From CAWABB01 sp963780165 (GTDB lineage: Bacteria; Bacteroidota; Ignavibacteria; UBA10030; UBA6906), in assembly GCA_963780165.1 (NCBI GenBank), contig CAWABB010000004.1, forward strand, positions 186,001-250,000: a stretch of 64,000 nucleotides of DNA, written 5' to 3'. The stretch's first letter is position 1; every line of letters begins with the position of its first letter. Both the position numbers and the translations under genes were made by a program. The notes under the pieces are model-generated. The model did no database searches and had not been told where the DNA came from. It worked only from the letters and a program-made list of their open reading frames with translations. Positions 50,975-60,908 of this stretch are shown in pieces.

Positions 50975-51867
50975 GCAAACTTCTGCGGACCGGACGCGGG
51001 CTGCTCTCGCCGCAAAACCGTTCGGCCTACGGCCTCGTCCTGCCGTACGTCCTGTTCTTCATGGCCTTCGTGGCGTATCCGCTGGTCTTCTCGCTCATCC
51101 TTGTGTTTCACCGGTGGAATATCGTCACCCCGATGGAATGGATCGGCCTGAAGAACTTCGGGAGGCTGGTGCAGGATCCGCTCTTCCTCACGTCGATCGT
51201 CAATACGCTGTTCTTCCTCGTGATTCACATTCCGCTGCAGATCGTCTTCGCCCTGGGCTTTGCCATGCTGTTGAACGGAAAGATCCGCGGGCGGGGGTTC
51301 TTCCGTGCGCTGTATTTTCTGCCGGTGGTCGTCTCCGGAGTGGTGGTGACCATCCTCTGGCGCCAGCTGTACGGGTTCGACAACGGGCTGCTGAACGTGA
51401 TGCTCAGGTGGTTTGGCGCGGACCCGCTTCCGTGGCTCACGGATGCCCGGCTTGCAATGCCTTCCATCGCGATCATGGCGACCTGGAAGAATGTGGGGAT
51501 CTATATCGTGCTGTTCCTCGCAGGCCTGCAGAGCGTTCCCCAGGAGCTCTATGATGCGGCGGATGTCGACGGGGCGCCGCCGGCCACGAAATTCTTCCGG
51601 ATCACGCTGCCGATGCTGAATCCGACCGTCATGGTTGTGATCGTCCTCTCGACGATCGGGGGGTTTTCGCTGTTCATCGAGCCGTACGTCCTGACCGGGG
51701 GCGGTCCCATGCAGAGCACGCTGTCGGGGATGCTCTACATCTACAACCAGGGGTTCTACTTCAGCCATATGGGGTATGCCGCCACGCTCGGCGTCGTCTA
51801 TGCGCTGATCATCCTCGGGGTCGTTCTGCTGCAGCGCCGCGTGATCGAACAGGAGACGTACTCATGA
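50971..51867 (+). CDS. ABC sugar permease (MalF/UgpA type)
   Basis: 298 residues with six hydrophobic helices and the cytoplasmic coupling loop QELYDAADVDGAPPATKFFR (EAA motif: A and D then G, 9 residues before the Pro of the ITLPML segment) near residue 190. This is the membrane subunit that docks with an ATPase; it forms a pair with the next gene. Start overlaps the binding-protein stop (ATGA) and its end overlaps the second permease, so all three are translationally coupled. Confidence 0.93.
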   Translation: MSKLLRTGRGLLSPQNRSAYGLVLPYVLFFMAFVAYPLVFSLILVFHRWNIVTPMEWIGLKNFGRLVQDPLFLTSIVNTLFFLVIHIPLQIVFALGFAMLLNGKIRGRGFFRALYFLPVVVSGVVVTILWRQLYGFDNGLLNVMLRWFGADPLPWLTDARLAMPSIAIMATWKNVGIYIVLFLAGLQSVPQELYDAADVDGAPPATKFFRITLPMLNPTVMVVIVLSTIGGFSLFIEPYVLTGGGPMQSTLSGMLYIYNQGFYFSHMGYAATLGVVYALIILGVVLLQRRVIEQETYS

Positions 51868-52673
51868 AAACGGCCGTTCGATACGGTGTTCTTGTCCTCG
51901 GAGCGGTGGTGTTTGCGTACCCGTTTCTCTGGATGGTCGCCGCCTCGCTCAAGCCGGAAACGCAGCTCGCGGACCTCGGGCTCTGGTCACATGAGTTCTC
52001 CCTGAAGAGTTACACCCTCGTCCTCACCAAGATCCCGATCGGAAGAGCCTTTCTGAACAGCGTGCTGGTCTCGGGGGTGGCGACCGGGTCTGTGGTTCTG
52101 TTCGGGTCCATGGTCGGGTATGCGCTCGCACGCCTCCGCTTCCCCGGCTCGACGGTTATTCAGGCCCTCATCCTCTTCACGATGATGATCCCGTTCCAGA
52201 TCGTGCTGATACCGCAGTACATCCTGATGGTGACGCTGGGGTGGACAGACTCATACCTGGGGCTGATCGCGCCGACCATCATGAGCGCGTTCAGCATTCT
52301 CCTGTTCCGGCAGTTCTTCCTTTCGATTCCGGAGGCTTTGCTCGACGCCGCCCGGCTCGACGGAGCAACCGAGATCACGATCCTCTTCCGGATCGTCTGG
52401 CCATTGTCCCGTCCGGTGATTGCCACGGTGGGCATTCTGACGTTCATGACGTCCTGGAACGAGGTGCTCTGGCCGCTGCTTGTCGTGCGCGAGCGGACGC
52501 TGATGACCATGCCGCAGCTCGTCACCATCTTCACCATCGGGGGTGAAGCGGAGTCGCAGCTTGGCGCGCAGCTCGCTGCGGCGACGCTGCTTGCTCTCCC
52601 CGTCATCATCGCATATGCGTTCTTCCAGCGATCCTTCATTCAGAGCCTTGCGTCCACCGGGCTGAAAGGATAA
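51864..52673 (+). CDS. ABC sugar permease (MalG/UgpE type)
   Basis: 269 residues, six hydrophobic helices. The EAA loop is EALLDAARLDGATEITILFR followed by IVWPLSRP, which contacts the ATPase. The N-terminal segment and FAYPFLWMVAASLKPETQL are typical of the MalG/UgpE subunit. It starts with an ATGA overlap with the first permease. No ATPase gene follows in the visible part of the locus, so a shared MsmK/UgpC-type ATPase encoded elsewhere must be assumed. Confidence 0.93.
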   Translation: MKTAVRYGVLVLGAVVFAYPFLWMVAASLKPETQLADLGLWSHEFSLKSYTLVLTKIPIGRAFLNSVLVSGVATGSVVLFGSMVGYALARLRFPGSTVIQALILFTMMIPFQIVLIPQYILMVTLGWTDSYLGLIAPTIMSAFSILLFRQFFLSIPEALLDAARLDGATEITILFRIVWPLSRPVIATVGILTFMTSWNEVLWPLLVVRERTLMTMPQLVTIFTIGGEAESQLGAQLAAATLLALPVIIAYAFFQRSFIQSLASTGLKG

Positions 52674-52674
52674 C

Positions 52675-55233
52675 GTGAAGCGCTCCGCGTGGGCTATTCC
52701 ATTGATGCTGGTCGCAGGGCTGGCGTGCAAACAGCCCGCACCGCAGGCTGAAGATCCGGTCGCCGTCGTGTTCGACAGGGGATATGGACAGCTTGAGGTT
52801 GGCGGTCACTACGTGGGACTCGAATTTCATGACAGCCGACCTCTCCCGTCCAGGGTGAGCTTCTATTCCCCGGTGGCCAACAGCCTGGACCTCAGCACGG
52901 ACTACTGGAAACGCGGAGAGTCCAGGCCTGTCGTCATGGGCATCAAGGTGGATGCGGGGCCCAGGACCTGGCTCGGGAAGCGACCGTGGGGATACAGGCT
53001 CTCACCGCACAGCGCGCGCTTCTTTGCCACCGAAGGAGACCTCAGGCTGACGCTGGCCTACGACTTCTGCCTGAACGAGCCCGCGGCAGTCATGTCGCTG
53101 ACGATGTACAACGCCGGATCCAGCGCCCATACTGCGGAGGTCTACACACACACGGCCATCGTGCTGCGCAGCTGTCAAACGTACACCCGGTTCGATTCGG
53201 CTCGAACCCGAACCACGGGTGATGGCATTGTCGCCTCCTTCGATGAACGCGCACTCGGCGGCGCCTCGGTCTCGGTGCAAAATGCAGGACTGCAACCGGC
53301 ATCCTGGACATCCGATGCATCCGCGCTTGCGCTGTCGGATACCGGATGGTCGAACTGGATCGCGGGCGGAGGGCAGCTGGCCGGCACACTGTCGCCCGCG
53401 GGAGGGAGAGTCCGTGCTGCAGCGGCGTTCATGTATCGCGTGGCGCTTCAGCCGGGCGACTCGGCAACGATCACGCAGCTGCTCAGCAGCACGGGACGCG
53501 AGGAGATCGATCGAGCGATGGAACGGTTGCGGGCGACGTGGCGCGAAGAGGTGGCTCGCTACGACTCGGCCGTGCGGTCGGCGGCAGATCGCGGACTGTT
53601 CCGGAGCGGAGATGCGTGGACGGACAAGGCGGTATCCTATTCGAAGGCTCTGCTTGAGTCGAACCAGCACTTCCTCGATGGCGCCATCGTGCCCATGCCG
53701 TGCCCGGCAGAATACAATTTCATGTTTACCCACGACATTCTTCTGACCAACCTCTCTGCGATCGTCTTTGACCCCCAGCGCGTCAGGCGTGATCTGCTCC
53801 ACCTTCTGGCGCTCTCCAGGGACTGTGTGCTGTCTCACGCATACTACTGGAAGGATGACGCATTCATCACCGAGTACTGCGCCCCCGGAAACTGGAACCA
53901 TCTCTGGTTTGTCCTTGCTACCGCCTCGTATCTCCGCCACACGTCTGATACCGCGACCGTCACGAAGCTCATGCCTGTGGTATCACAGGGCGTCGCCCTG
54001 ACGCTCAAACGCCGCCGCGGAAACCTTATGATGGGGAACGAGCCTGACTGGTGGGACTTCGGACACGCCGAGGGTACCCGCGCGTACCTTACGATCCTCA
54101 CGATTCGCGCGCTGGAGGAGTATCAGTATCTCGGCTCCGTGCTCGGCATGAAGGCTTCGGCGCTTCGCGTGTATGAGCGGGTGGCCATGGACCTGCGGAC
54201 CGGTCTCCGCGATGAACTGTGGGACGACGGGGCAGGGTATCTCTATAATACGACCGGCGGGCTGCGCGACCGGCATGTCTATATGGGTCCCTTGCTGGCC
54301 GCGGCATACGGGGCGCTGCCACCAGACCTGGCCCGACGCCTTGTCGGGACGGCCCGGCGAGAGCTGCTCGATCCTGCAATCGGAGTGCGCACAGTGGCGC
54401 CGGCGGATTTCCACACCGATTCGGTCAAGAAGTTCTACAACGTGAAGGGGAACGAAGCGGGCGACCCATACCTCTATGCCAACGGGGGAGTCTGGTACCT
54501 GGGGAATGCCTGGTATGCATGGGCTCTCAGGGCAGTGGGAGAGCTCGACACCGCCTTCGCGTTCTACCGGCGCACGATGACCGTCGACGGAATCACGCAA
54601 AGCCCGCGCGGTCAGCCTGCGCTCTACGAGTACCGGTTTTCCGACACGCAGGCCCCCGACCACGGGTGGGTGGATAAGCCGACGATGATGTGGTCGGCCG
54701 GATTTTGCATCGGGACCGCCTATCGCATGATCGGCGTTGACGAGAACGCGTGGAACGTCTCGGTCGGCGGCGGACTGCCCGGTGCGCTCCACGATGTCGA
54801 AGCCGACTACGTCTGTGGGACCACGAAAAGAATCCTGGTGTCCGGGCACGGCTCGACGATCGCGCGCATCCTGGTCGACGGCGCGCTCGTTCCTTCCCGC
54901 GTGATCCCGCAAGGAGCTTCCGGGGCACGGTCGATCCGGATCGAGCACGGGCCGGTTCAGTATCCCTACCTCGATGGAGTCAACGCGGTTCTTCATGACG
55001 CAAAGCTGGATACGGCTGGCCGTAACCTCTCCCTCACGCTCTCCTCGTTTGAAGGGCACGCTACGACGGTGAGCGTGGCGAGTCCGTGGGACCCCGATGC
55101 GGCGTCGCTCAACGGGGCGACGATCGCTGTGATGGACGGTGGGCCGGGGAGCGAAGGAGTGCAAAGGCTGAAAGTCGAGTATCGTGCGACGAAAGCTCTC
55201 GACACGCTCACCATACATTTCGGACCACCATGA
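52675..55233 (+). CDS. Lipoprotein glycosidase candidate with (alpha/alpha)6-type catalytic domain
   Basis: 852 residues; GTG 52675 starts one base after the permease stop. Lipobox LVAGLAC (~12-18) predicts lipid anchoring. Residues ~30-280 form a beta-sandwich-like N-terminal domain; ~290-700 are a helical-repeat domain with motifs of six-hairpin glycosidases (EYCAPGNWNHLWFVLATASY; NEPDWWDFG; YANGGVWYLGNAWYAWAL; DHGWVDKPTMMWSAG). A beta-rich tail (~720-852) follows. The layout resembles GH94/GH65/GH15-like proteins, but I cannot assign a family. The acid and base residues are not identified. Role inferred: periplasmic or surface cleavage of the oligosaccharides handled by the ABC importer. 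Confidence 0.6.
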   Translation: MKRSAWAIPLMLVAGLACKQPAPQAEDPVAVVFDRGYGQLEVGGHYVGLEFHDSRPLPSRVSFYSPVANSLDLSTDYWKRGESRPVVMGIKVDAGPRTWLGKRPWGYRLSPHSARFFATEGDLRLTLAYDFCLNEPAAVMSLTMYNAGSSAHTAEVYTHTAIVLRSCQTYTRFDSARTRTTGDGIVASFDERALGGASVSVQNAGLQPASWTSDASALALSDTGWSNWIAGGGQLAGTLSPAGGRVRAAAAFMYRVALQPGDSATITQLLSSTGREEIDRAMERLRATWREEVARYDSAVRSAADRGLFRSGDAWTDKAVSYSKALLESNQHFLDGAIVPMPCPAEYNFMFTHDILLTNLSAIVFDPQRVRRDLLHLLALSRDCVLSHAYYWKDDAFITEYCAPGNWNHLWFVLATASYLRHTSDTATVTKLMPVVSQGVALTLKRRRGNLMMGNEPDWWDFGHAEGTRAYLTILTIRALEEYQYLGSVLGMKASALRVYERVAMDLRTGLRDELWDDGAGYLYNTTGGLRDRHVYMGPLLAAAYGALPPDLARRLVGTARRELLDPAIGVRTVAPADFHTDSVKKFYNVKGNEAGDPYLYANGGVWYLGNAWYAWALRAVGELDTAFAFYRRTMTVDGITQSPRGQPALYEYRFSDTQAPDHGWVDKPTMMWSAGFCIGTAYRMIGVDENAWNVSVGGGLPGALHDVEADYVCGTTKRILVSGHGSTIARILVDGALVPSRVIPQGASGARSIRIEHGPVQYPYLDGVNAVLHDAKLDTAGRNLSLTLSSFEGHATTVSVASPWDPDAASLNGATIAVMDGGPGSEGVQRLKVEYRATKALDTLTIHFGPP

Positions 55234-56261
55234 AAGCTGTCCTGTTCAGCAAAGCCCATCACATGGAAGTCACCACCCTCGACCTTCCCGGGTTGGGTGA
55301 CACCGACATTCTGATGCAGGTCGAAGCGTGCGGCATCTGTGGAACCGACCTGCACATCGTCGAGGGAGTTGCGCGCTCGACGCCCCCGGTCGTCCTCGGG
55401 CATGAGTATGCGGGACGCGTCGTGGAGGTGGGGAAGAAGGTCAAGGGGATCAATGTGGGGGAACGGGCGGCTGTGGACCCGAACATCTCCTGCGGGACAT
55501 GCTTCTACTGTCGCCGGGGTCTCGTACATCTCTGTTCCTCGCTCGTGGCTCTGGGAGTGGACCGGAACGGCGGCATGGCGGAGTTTTGCGTCGTGCCGGC
55601 AGAACAGGCGTTCGTGCTGGGTGAGGAGATCCCTGCCGAGGTCTGCGCCTTTGTCGAGCCTCTCTCGTGCGCCGTCCACGGCATCGACCGCGCGGAGATC
55701 CGGCACGGAGACACGGTGGTGGTGCTTGGCGGTGGCCCGGTGGGACTGATGATGCTGCAGCTCGCTCGTCATGCCGGAGCGGCCTGTACCGTCCTCGTCG
55801 AGCCGCAGGGGCACAAGCGCGCCCTGGCCGAGATGGAGGGTGCGACCGTCGTGGTGGACCCCGCCCATGAGGATGTGATGGATCAGGTGCGATCACGTGC
55901 GGCCGAGGGTGCGGACGTCGTTCTGGAATGCGCGGGATCCCGCGTGACGGCGGAGCAATCGTTGAAGCTCGCACGTCGGGGCGGGCGTGTCGTGTTCTTC
56001 GGCGTGTGCCCGATCGGTGCTACGATATCCGTTGAGCCAAACCTTGTCTATTCCAGAGAGCTGACGATCACGGGGTCGTACGTAAATCCCCATACGTTCA
56101 GCCGCGCAATCTCGCTGCTCCAGGCGGGCACAGTGCGTGTCGACCGGTTTCCAGTACGGTACTTCCCGCTGGACGGCGTGCATGAAGCGTTCCGCGTCCA
56201 TCGGGAAGGGATCTCTCTCAAGAGTATTCTCAGGCCAGGAATGGCGGCAGGAGCGTCATGA
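55230..56261 (+). CDS. Zinc-dependent medium-chain alcohol/polyol dehydrogenase
   Basis: 343 residues, ATGA overlap with the preceding gene. The catalytic zinc pattern is CGICGTD near residue 35 and GHEYAGRVVE near 57; the structural zinc has four cysteines in ISCGTCFYCRRGLVHLC. The Rossmann loop VVVLGGGPVGLMML binds NAD(P). This is the sorbitol/threonine dehydrogenase subgroup of MDR enzymes, acting on a sugar alcohol or an oxidised sugar intermediate. Cytoplasmic. It may oxidise a polyol or open a rare sugar released by the locus enzymes; the substrate is not known. Confidence 0.9.
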   Translation: MKAVLFSKAHHMEVTTLDLPGLGDTDILMQVEACGICGTDLHIVEGVARSTPPVVLGHEYAGRVVEVGKKVKGINVGERAAVDPNISCGTCFYCRRGLVHLCSSLVALGVDRNGGMAEFCVVPAEQAFVLGEEIPAEVCAFVEPLSCAVHGIDRAEIRHGDTVVVLGGGPVGLMMLQLARHAGAACTVLVEPQGHKRALAEMEGATVVVDPAHEDVMDQVRSRAAEGADVVLECAGSRVTAEQSLKLARRGGRVVFFGVCPIGATISVEPNLVYSRELTITGSYVNPHTFSRAISLLQAGTVRVDRFPVRYFPLDGVHEAFRVHREGISLKSILRPGMAAGAS

Positions 56262-56262
56262 A

Positions 56263-57702
56263 ATGACACCATGGCCATCAGGGGCGCGTCGCATGGACGG
56301 TGCAGGCATCCGCTCAGCAGATAGTCCGGCGGTCATCGGGCTGGTGGTCTTGGCATTGCTGTCCTTGCATCTCTCCTGTGCGACACATGACCGGAGCACG
56401 CTCGTGAATTTCAGCCATCTCGACCATCTCAGCGAAGCAGTGACGGTGGAGGGGAAAGCCGTCACGATCGCTCACATCTACTCCCGGTATCCCGATTATG
56501 CCTGGGTGGACGCGAACGAATCGGGGCCCGAGGGCATCGCCTGCGTGGACGATGCCGCACGGGCGGCCGTGTTCTGCCTTCGCGATTTCGAGCTGCACGG
56601 GCGGCCGGATGGATTGAATCGTGCGAAGGGATTTCTGGAGTTCGTGCTGACGATGCAGGCGGATGACGGCGACTTCTACAACTTCGTGTTCGAAGACCGC
56701 TCGATCAATCTGGATGGAAGGACCAGCTTCAAGTCGTTCGGGTGGTGGGCCGCCCGGGGCGTCTGGGCGCTGGCGAGCGGTGCCCGGGTATACAGGGAGC
56801 ACGACCCGTCGTTCGCGGCCACGCTCCGTCGTGCCGTCGAGCGATCCCTTCCGCGCGTGCGCGCGCTCGTTGAGCGGTACGGCGAGGAAGGGGTCGAGGC
56901 GGGCTTACGGATTCCGCGTTGGCTCCTCTACGAATCCGGCGCAGATGCCACGTCGGAGCTCCTCCTGGGTCTGATCGAATATTACCGGGTTGCGCCCTCC
57001 GATGATGTCGCCGCGACGATGAAAAGGCTGGCGGATGGACTCATGATCATGCAGGACGGAAGAGGGGATGTGTTCCCGTTCGGGCTTCATCGGTCCTGGC
57101 AGACGGTCTGGCACAGCTGGGGCAACGGGCAGACGCAGGCCCTCGCCGAACTCGGCCGGATCCTCAACGACTCGACCATGATTGCGTCGGCGGGGAGGGA
57201 GGCTGAGGGTTGGTACTTCCGGCTTCTGTGTGAGGGTTTCGCCAAGGAGATGGATGTCCGCGATCCGGCGAGTCGGCGGGAGTACGAACAGATCGCGTAC
57301 GGCGTCCGGCCGATGGCTGTCGGTCTCATCCGCCTGTACGAAGCGACCGGCAAGGTTGAGTATCTCCACATGGCGGGTCTCGCCGCGGCGTGGCTGCTGG
57401 GGAACAACCCCGCCGGGGAGCCCATGTATGATCCCGAATCCGGGCGCGGGTACGACGGGATCTCCGCGGAACGGGGTCTGAACAGGAACTCCGGCGCAGA
57501 GTCCACCATTGAGGCGCTCCTGACGCTCACGGAGGTGGAGAAGTATCCCGAGGCCAGGAAGTATCTGAGGTACAGGCGCGTTTCCACGACCTCGGCTGAA
57601 GGCAGCCCGCAAGCGGTGTTCGTCGGGCCGGGTGGAAACACGGTGACAGTGAAGAGAGACAAGACATCAGGCGTGGTTTTCACTGAAGGCGGCGAGGGAT
57701 AA
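56263..57702 (+). CDS. Exported (alpha/alpha)6-barrel glycosidase-like protein
   Basis: 479 residues; ATG 56263 has AGGAG 9 bases upstream. An N-terminal hydrophobic segment (~22-42) ends in LSLHLSC, so export is likely, perhaps as a lipoprotein although the lipobox is weak. The rest is helical with repeated hairpins: EGIACVDDAARAAVFCLRD, SFGWWAARGVWALASGA, IPRWLLYESGAD, WHSWGNGQTQALAELG, and MAGLAAAWLLGNNPAG. These resemble six-hairpin glycosidases or lyases, such as GH88/GH105, AGE-like or GH9-like folds, without a decisive family signature. It sits between a dehydrogenase and another glycosidase candidate. Confidence 0.55.
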   Translation: MTPWPSGARRMDGAGIRSADSPAVIGLVVLALLSLHLSCATHDRSTLVNFSHLDHLSEAVTVEGKAVTIAHIYSRYPDYAWVDANESGPEGIACVDDAARAAVFCLRDFELHGRPDGLNRAKGFLEFVLTMQADDGDFYNFVFEDRSINLDGRTSFKSFGWWAARGVWALASGARVYREHDPSFAATLRRAVERSLPRVRALVERYGEEGVEAGLRIPRWLLYESGADATSELLLGLIEYYRVAPSDDVAATMKRLADGLMIMQDGRGDVFPFGLHRSWQTVWHSWGNGQTQALAELGRILNDSTMIASAGREAEGWYFRLLCEGFAKEMDVRDPASRREYEQIAYGVRPMAVGLIRLYEATGKVEYLHMAGLAAAWLLGNNPAGEPMYDPESGRGYDGISAERGLNRNSGAESTIEALLTLTEVEKYPEARKYLRYRRVSTTSAEGSPQAVFVGPGGNTVTVKRDKTSGVVFTEGGEG

Positions 57703-57706
57703 GGTG

Positions 57707-60700
57707 ATGCGAGATCCGGGTCGGGACGCGTTTCGCTGTGGCATCTTCGTCATGCTGATCGCGAGTGTGATGGCCGATGTGCGAGGGCAGCAGATAGCGA
57801 TCCCGCGCATCGAACAGATGCCGCGCAGACCCTTTCCCTATCTCATGCGAGACTGGAAGCAGGTCGCGCTCGGCTATGACTCGCTGGCCTTCAACCTGTC
57901 GAAGACCGGGCAGTACCTTCCGCTCGTGTTTCTCAACACCTCCACTGTCAATTATCCGGGGGAGATGAGTTTCGGGCTCAGCTCGTATGTCGGAGACGGA
58001 AGGTTGACGGGCGAAGCGATCAATGTGCTGCCGGCGGTGGTGGGCGCGACGCTGTGCGGCGTGGACAAGAAAACCCAGTTCGGCCGCAATTGGGCGCGCA
58101 TGTGCCAGGAGTACTTCAACAATCGCCCGGAGGAAAGTGTCTATCTGAACGGGGCGGAGGCGACCAGCGGAGATGACTGGTGGTATGACGTGATGCCGAA
58201 CGTCTTCTTCTATCAGGTGTACTCGCGGTATCCGGCGGAAGGGGATTTCCAGCGCCAATTCAGGATGGTTGCCGACAGGTGGAACGCGGCCGTGTTTGCC
58301 ATGGGCGGAAGGTTGACGCCCTGGTCGCATCCGAATCTGAACCATCGAGGCTGGCGTCTGGCGTCGATGACACCAAACAACGAGACGCCCCATGAGCCGG
58401 AGGCGGGTGGTGCGATCGCCTGGCTTCTCTATTCCGCTGCGAAGGAGACCGGTGAGCCTGCCTACAGATATGCGGCCGAGCTGTGCCTCGAAGAGTTGGC
58501 CGCGTACAGCTGGAGCCCCGCATATGAGCTGCAGCTCTCCTACGGGACACTGGCGGCCGCACGGATGAACGCAGAGCTGGGGACACAGTTGAATGTGGAG
58601 AAGATGGTGAACTGGTGCTTCGACGTGTCGCCGCTCCGCAGCTGGGGCGCCATGGTGGGACGGTGGGGGGCCTACGACTGCTCGGGGCTGATCGGGGAGG
58701 TGAACGGCACCAGCGATTACGCGTTTGCGATGAACACGTTCGAGCAGATCGGGGCTCTCGTCCCTCTCGTGCGGTACGATCCCCGGTTCTCGCGGGCCAT
58801 CGGGAAATGGGTACTGAACGCCGCGAACGCCAGCAGGTTGTTCTATGCGGACTATCTTCCGGAGGCAAATCAGGACAGCCGGAGCTGGTCCGCCCTGAAT
58901 GACCCGTCGTCGTGGCTTGCCCACGAGGCGTTGCGGCAGAGCGGTCCGGGCAGCGTGAGCCCGTACGCCACCGGCGATGCGATAGGGGGAGGGTGGGCTC
59001 CGACGAACCTGTCGCTGTACAGCTCGTCGCACGTCGGAATACTCGGAGCGATTATCGATACAACGGAAGTTCCCGGCGTGCTCAAGCTCGATCTGCTCGC
59101 AACCGACTACTTCCATGCGCCAGCCTATCCAAGCTACCTGTTTTACAACCCCGATTCGGTGGCCCGCCAGGTTACGCTCGATGTCGGGGGTGAGGCGCGG
59201 GACCTGTACGATGCGGTGGGGAGGTCGTTCATCGCGCGCGGCGCGGCCGGTCCGACAGCGATCCAGATTCCGCCTGATGGAGCAGTCCTTGCTGTGCTTG
59301 CGCCGGCAGGAGGCGTCGTGACCTACGACCAGGAGCGACTCCTGGTCGATGGAGTCGTTGTGGATTACCACTCCGGCGTTCTCCCGGCGAATTTCCGTCC
59401 GCGCGTGAAGGGCCTCGCCGCTGCCACGTCCACGGTGTACATTGACGGGATGACACGCCTCTTCTGCACGGCCACTGATCGAGACGGAGACAGTCTCGCA
59501 TATGCGTGGTCAGCGAACGGTGGTACCCTCTCCGGGACCGGACCTTCCGTGTTCTGGGCGGCGCCGGCGACGACCGGGTCCTTCTCCATCGGGTGTCGTG
59601 TGGCTGATAGCCGGGGTGCGGTGGATTCGGCGGTGCTGGCCATCGCGGTCGTTGACTCTCCGCTGTCACAGCCGGTCATACAGGATCTACGCGCCCGGCC
59701 GGGGATGGTCGATCAGGGCGGCGCGACCACGATCGCCTGCACGGCGAGCGATCCCGCCGGTTATCCGCTGTCGTATTCATGGACAGCAGCGCGTGGCTCT
59801 TTGCAGCCCCTTGATTCGACCGCCGTCTGGACCGCCCCGGACAACACGGGAAACATGGTTGTTGTCTGCGAGGTGACGAATACCGTTGGCGGGCGTGTGG
59901 TGGACAGCATCACCGTACCGGTGCGGGATTTTTCCAACCCGTCCACCGGACCGCCAGTCCTGGACCTCAGTTGTGACGGCGACACACGGGACGCCAGCGG
60001 GTTCGGAAATCACGGGACGCCGACGGACATCGTGTTCGTGGCCGACAGATTTGGCGTTGCCACCCGCGCAGCAGGATTCAACGGCGCCACCAGCAACGTG
60101 AGAATCCCGAACTCGTCAAGCCTGAGCGTCGATTCGGCCATCACGGTCAGCCTCTGGGTGAAATCCGGCCTGCTCTTCAATCGCGAAATGTTTCTGGTCT
60201 CCCACGGGAGCTGGCAGAACCGGTGGAAGATTTCGGTCACGCCCGAACGGCGCATCCGGTGGACCGTGAAGACCGCCAGCGGGGTGAAGGACGTCGACTC
60301 GCGCACCCTGATGACCACCAGCGGCTATCTGTGCGTGACAGGGGTGTATTCCGGATCGGATCTTTTTATCTACGTCGACGGGGAGCTGGAACGATTCACC
60401 TCGCTGTCCGGCCCCATGCTCACGCCGAACATCGATCTGCTCGTCGCGCAGATGCTCCCCGGCGACGCAAACTACAACTTCCAGGGGGTCGTGGACGACC
60501 TTCTCATTTATCCGTACGCGTTGACGTATCCGCAAGTGGTGGAGCTGTACAACAGGACGGTGCCTGTGGTCGAGGATCTCCCGGCCGTTCCGTTGCGGCA
60601 CAGACTCCTGGGCAACTATCCGAACCCGTTCAACGGAGAAACCGTGTGCCGGTTCGAGATCTCCGAGCGCACCGGCGTGAAGCTCGGCGTCTATGATCTG

Positions 60701-60901
60701 CTCGGGCGTCACGTCGTGACACTGGTCGACGAAGAGAAAGATCCGGGCGTCTACAGCGTCCGCTTCGACGGCAGAAATCTTGCGAGCGGCGTCTATGTCT
60801 ACCGGCTTGAGGTCCGCCCTCTGGATGCCGCCATCGGGCGAGACTCCAGGAGTGGAGCCGGGACGTCATCCGAGACACAGCGTATGCTTCTGATGAAGTA
60901 G
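57707..60901 (+). CDS. T9SS-exported (alpha/alpha)6-type glycosidase-like protein with Ig-like and LamG domains
   Basis: 1064 residues from ATG 57707; GTG 57704 is equally possible. The signal peptide ends near DVRGQ. Residues ~25-480 are helical and hairpin-like (GDDWWYDVMPNVFFYQVYSR, NNETPHEPEAGGAIAWLLYS), as in alginate/heparinase-type or six-hairpin enzymes. Two Ig/PKD-like domains (~565-740; TATDRDGDSLAYAWSANGG, TASDPAGYPLSYSW) precede a LamG/concanavalin-like domain (~750-950; HGTPTDIVF, ITVSLWVKSG, FIYVDGELE). The end is a T9SS sorting domain (YPNPFNGETVCRFEIS ... RMLLMK). Probably a surface-bound glycan-degrading or -binding enzyme. Its catalytic residues are not identified. Confidence 0.6.
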   Translation: MRDPGRDAFRCGIFVMLIASVMADVRGQQIAIPRIEQMPRRPFPYLMRDWKQVALGYDSLAFNLSKTGQYLPLVFLNTSTVNYPGEMSFGLSSYVGDGRLTGEAINVLPAVVGATLCGVDKKTQFGRNWARMCQEYFNNRPEESVYLNGAEATSGDDWWYDVMPNVFFYQVYSRYPAEGDFQRQFRMVADRWNAAVFAMGGRLTPWSHPNLNHRGWRLASMTPNNETPHEPEAGGAIAWLLYSAAKETGEPAYRYAAELCLEELAAYSWSPAYELQLSYGTLAAARMNAELGTQLNVEKMVNWCFDVSPLRSWGAMVGRWGAYDCSGLIGEVNGTSDYAFAMNTFEQIGALVPLVRYDPRFSRAIGKWVLNAANASRLFYADYLPEANQDSRSWSALNDPSSWLAHEALRQSGPGSVSPYATGDAIGGGWAPTNLSLYSSSHVGILGAIIDTTEVPGVLKLDLLATDYFHAPAYPSYLFYNPDSVARQVTLDVGGEARDLYDAVGRSFIARGAAGPTAIQIPPDGAVLAVLAPAGGVVTYDQERLLVDGVVVDYHSGVLPANFRPRVKGLAAATSTVYIDGMTRLFCTATDRDGDSLAYAWSANGGTLSGTGPSVFWAAPATTGSFSIGCRVADSRGAVDSAVLAIAVVDSPLSQPVIQDLRARPGMVDQGGATTIACTASDPAGYPLSYSWTAARGSLQPLDSTAVWTAPDNTGNMVVVCEVTNTVGGRVVDSITVPVRDFSNPSTGPPVLDLSCDGDTRDASGFGNHGTPTDIVFVADRFGVATRAAGFNGATSNVRIPNSSSLSVDSAITVSLWVKSGLLFNREMFLVSHGSWQNRWKISVTPERRIRWTVKTASGVKDVDSRTLMTTSGYLCVTGVYSGSDLFIYVDGELERFTSLSGPMLTPNIDLLVAQMLPGDANYNFQGVVDDLLIYPYALTYPQVVELYNRTVPVVEDLPAVPLRHRLLGNYPNPFNGETVCRFEISERTGVKLGVYDLLGRHVVTLVDEEKDPGVYSVRFDGRNLASGVYVYRLEVRPLDAAIGRDSRSGAGTSSETQRMLLMK

Positions 60902-60908
60902 CGGGGGA

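Noticed and set aside
57680..59371. 563-residue minus-strand frame antisense to the LamG/T9SS gene
   Set aside because: Shadow frame without recognisable features.
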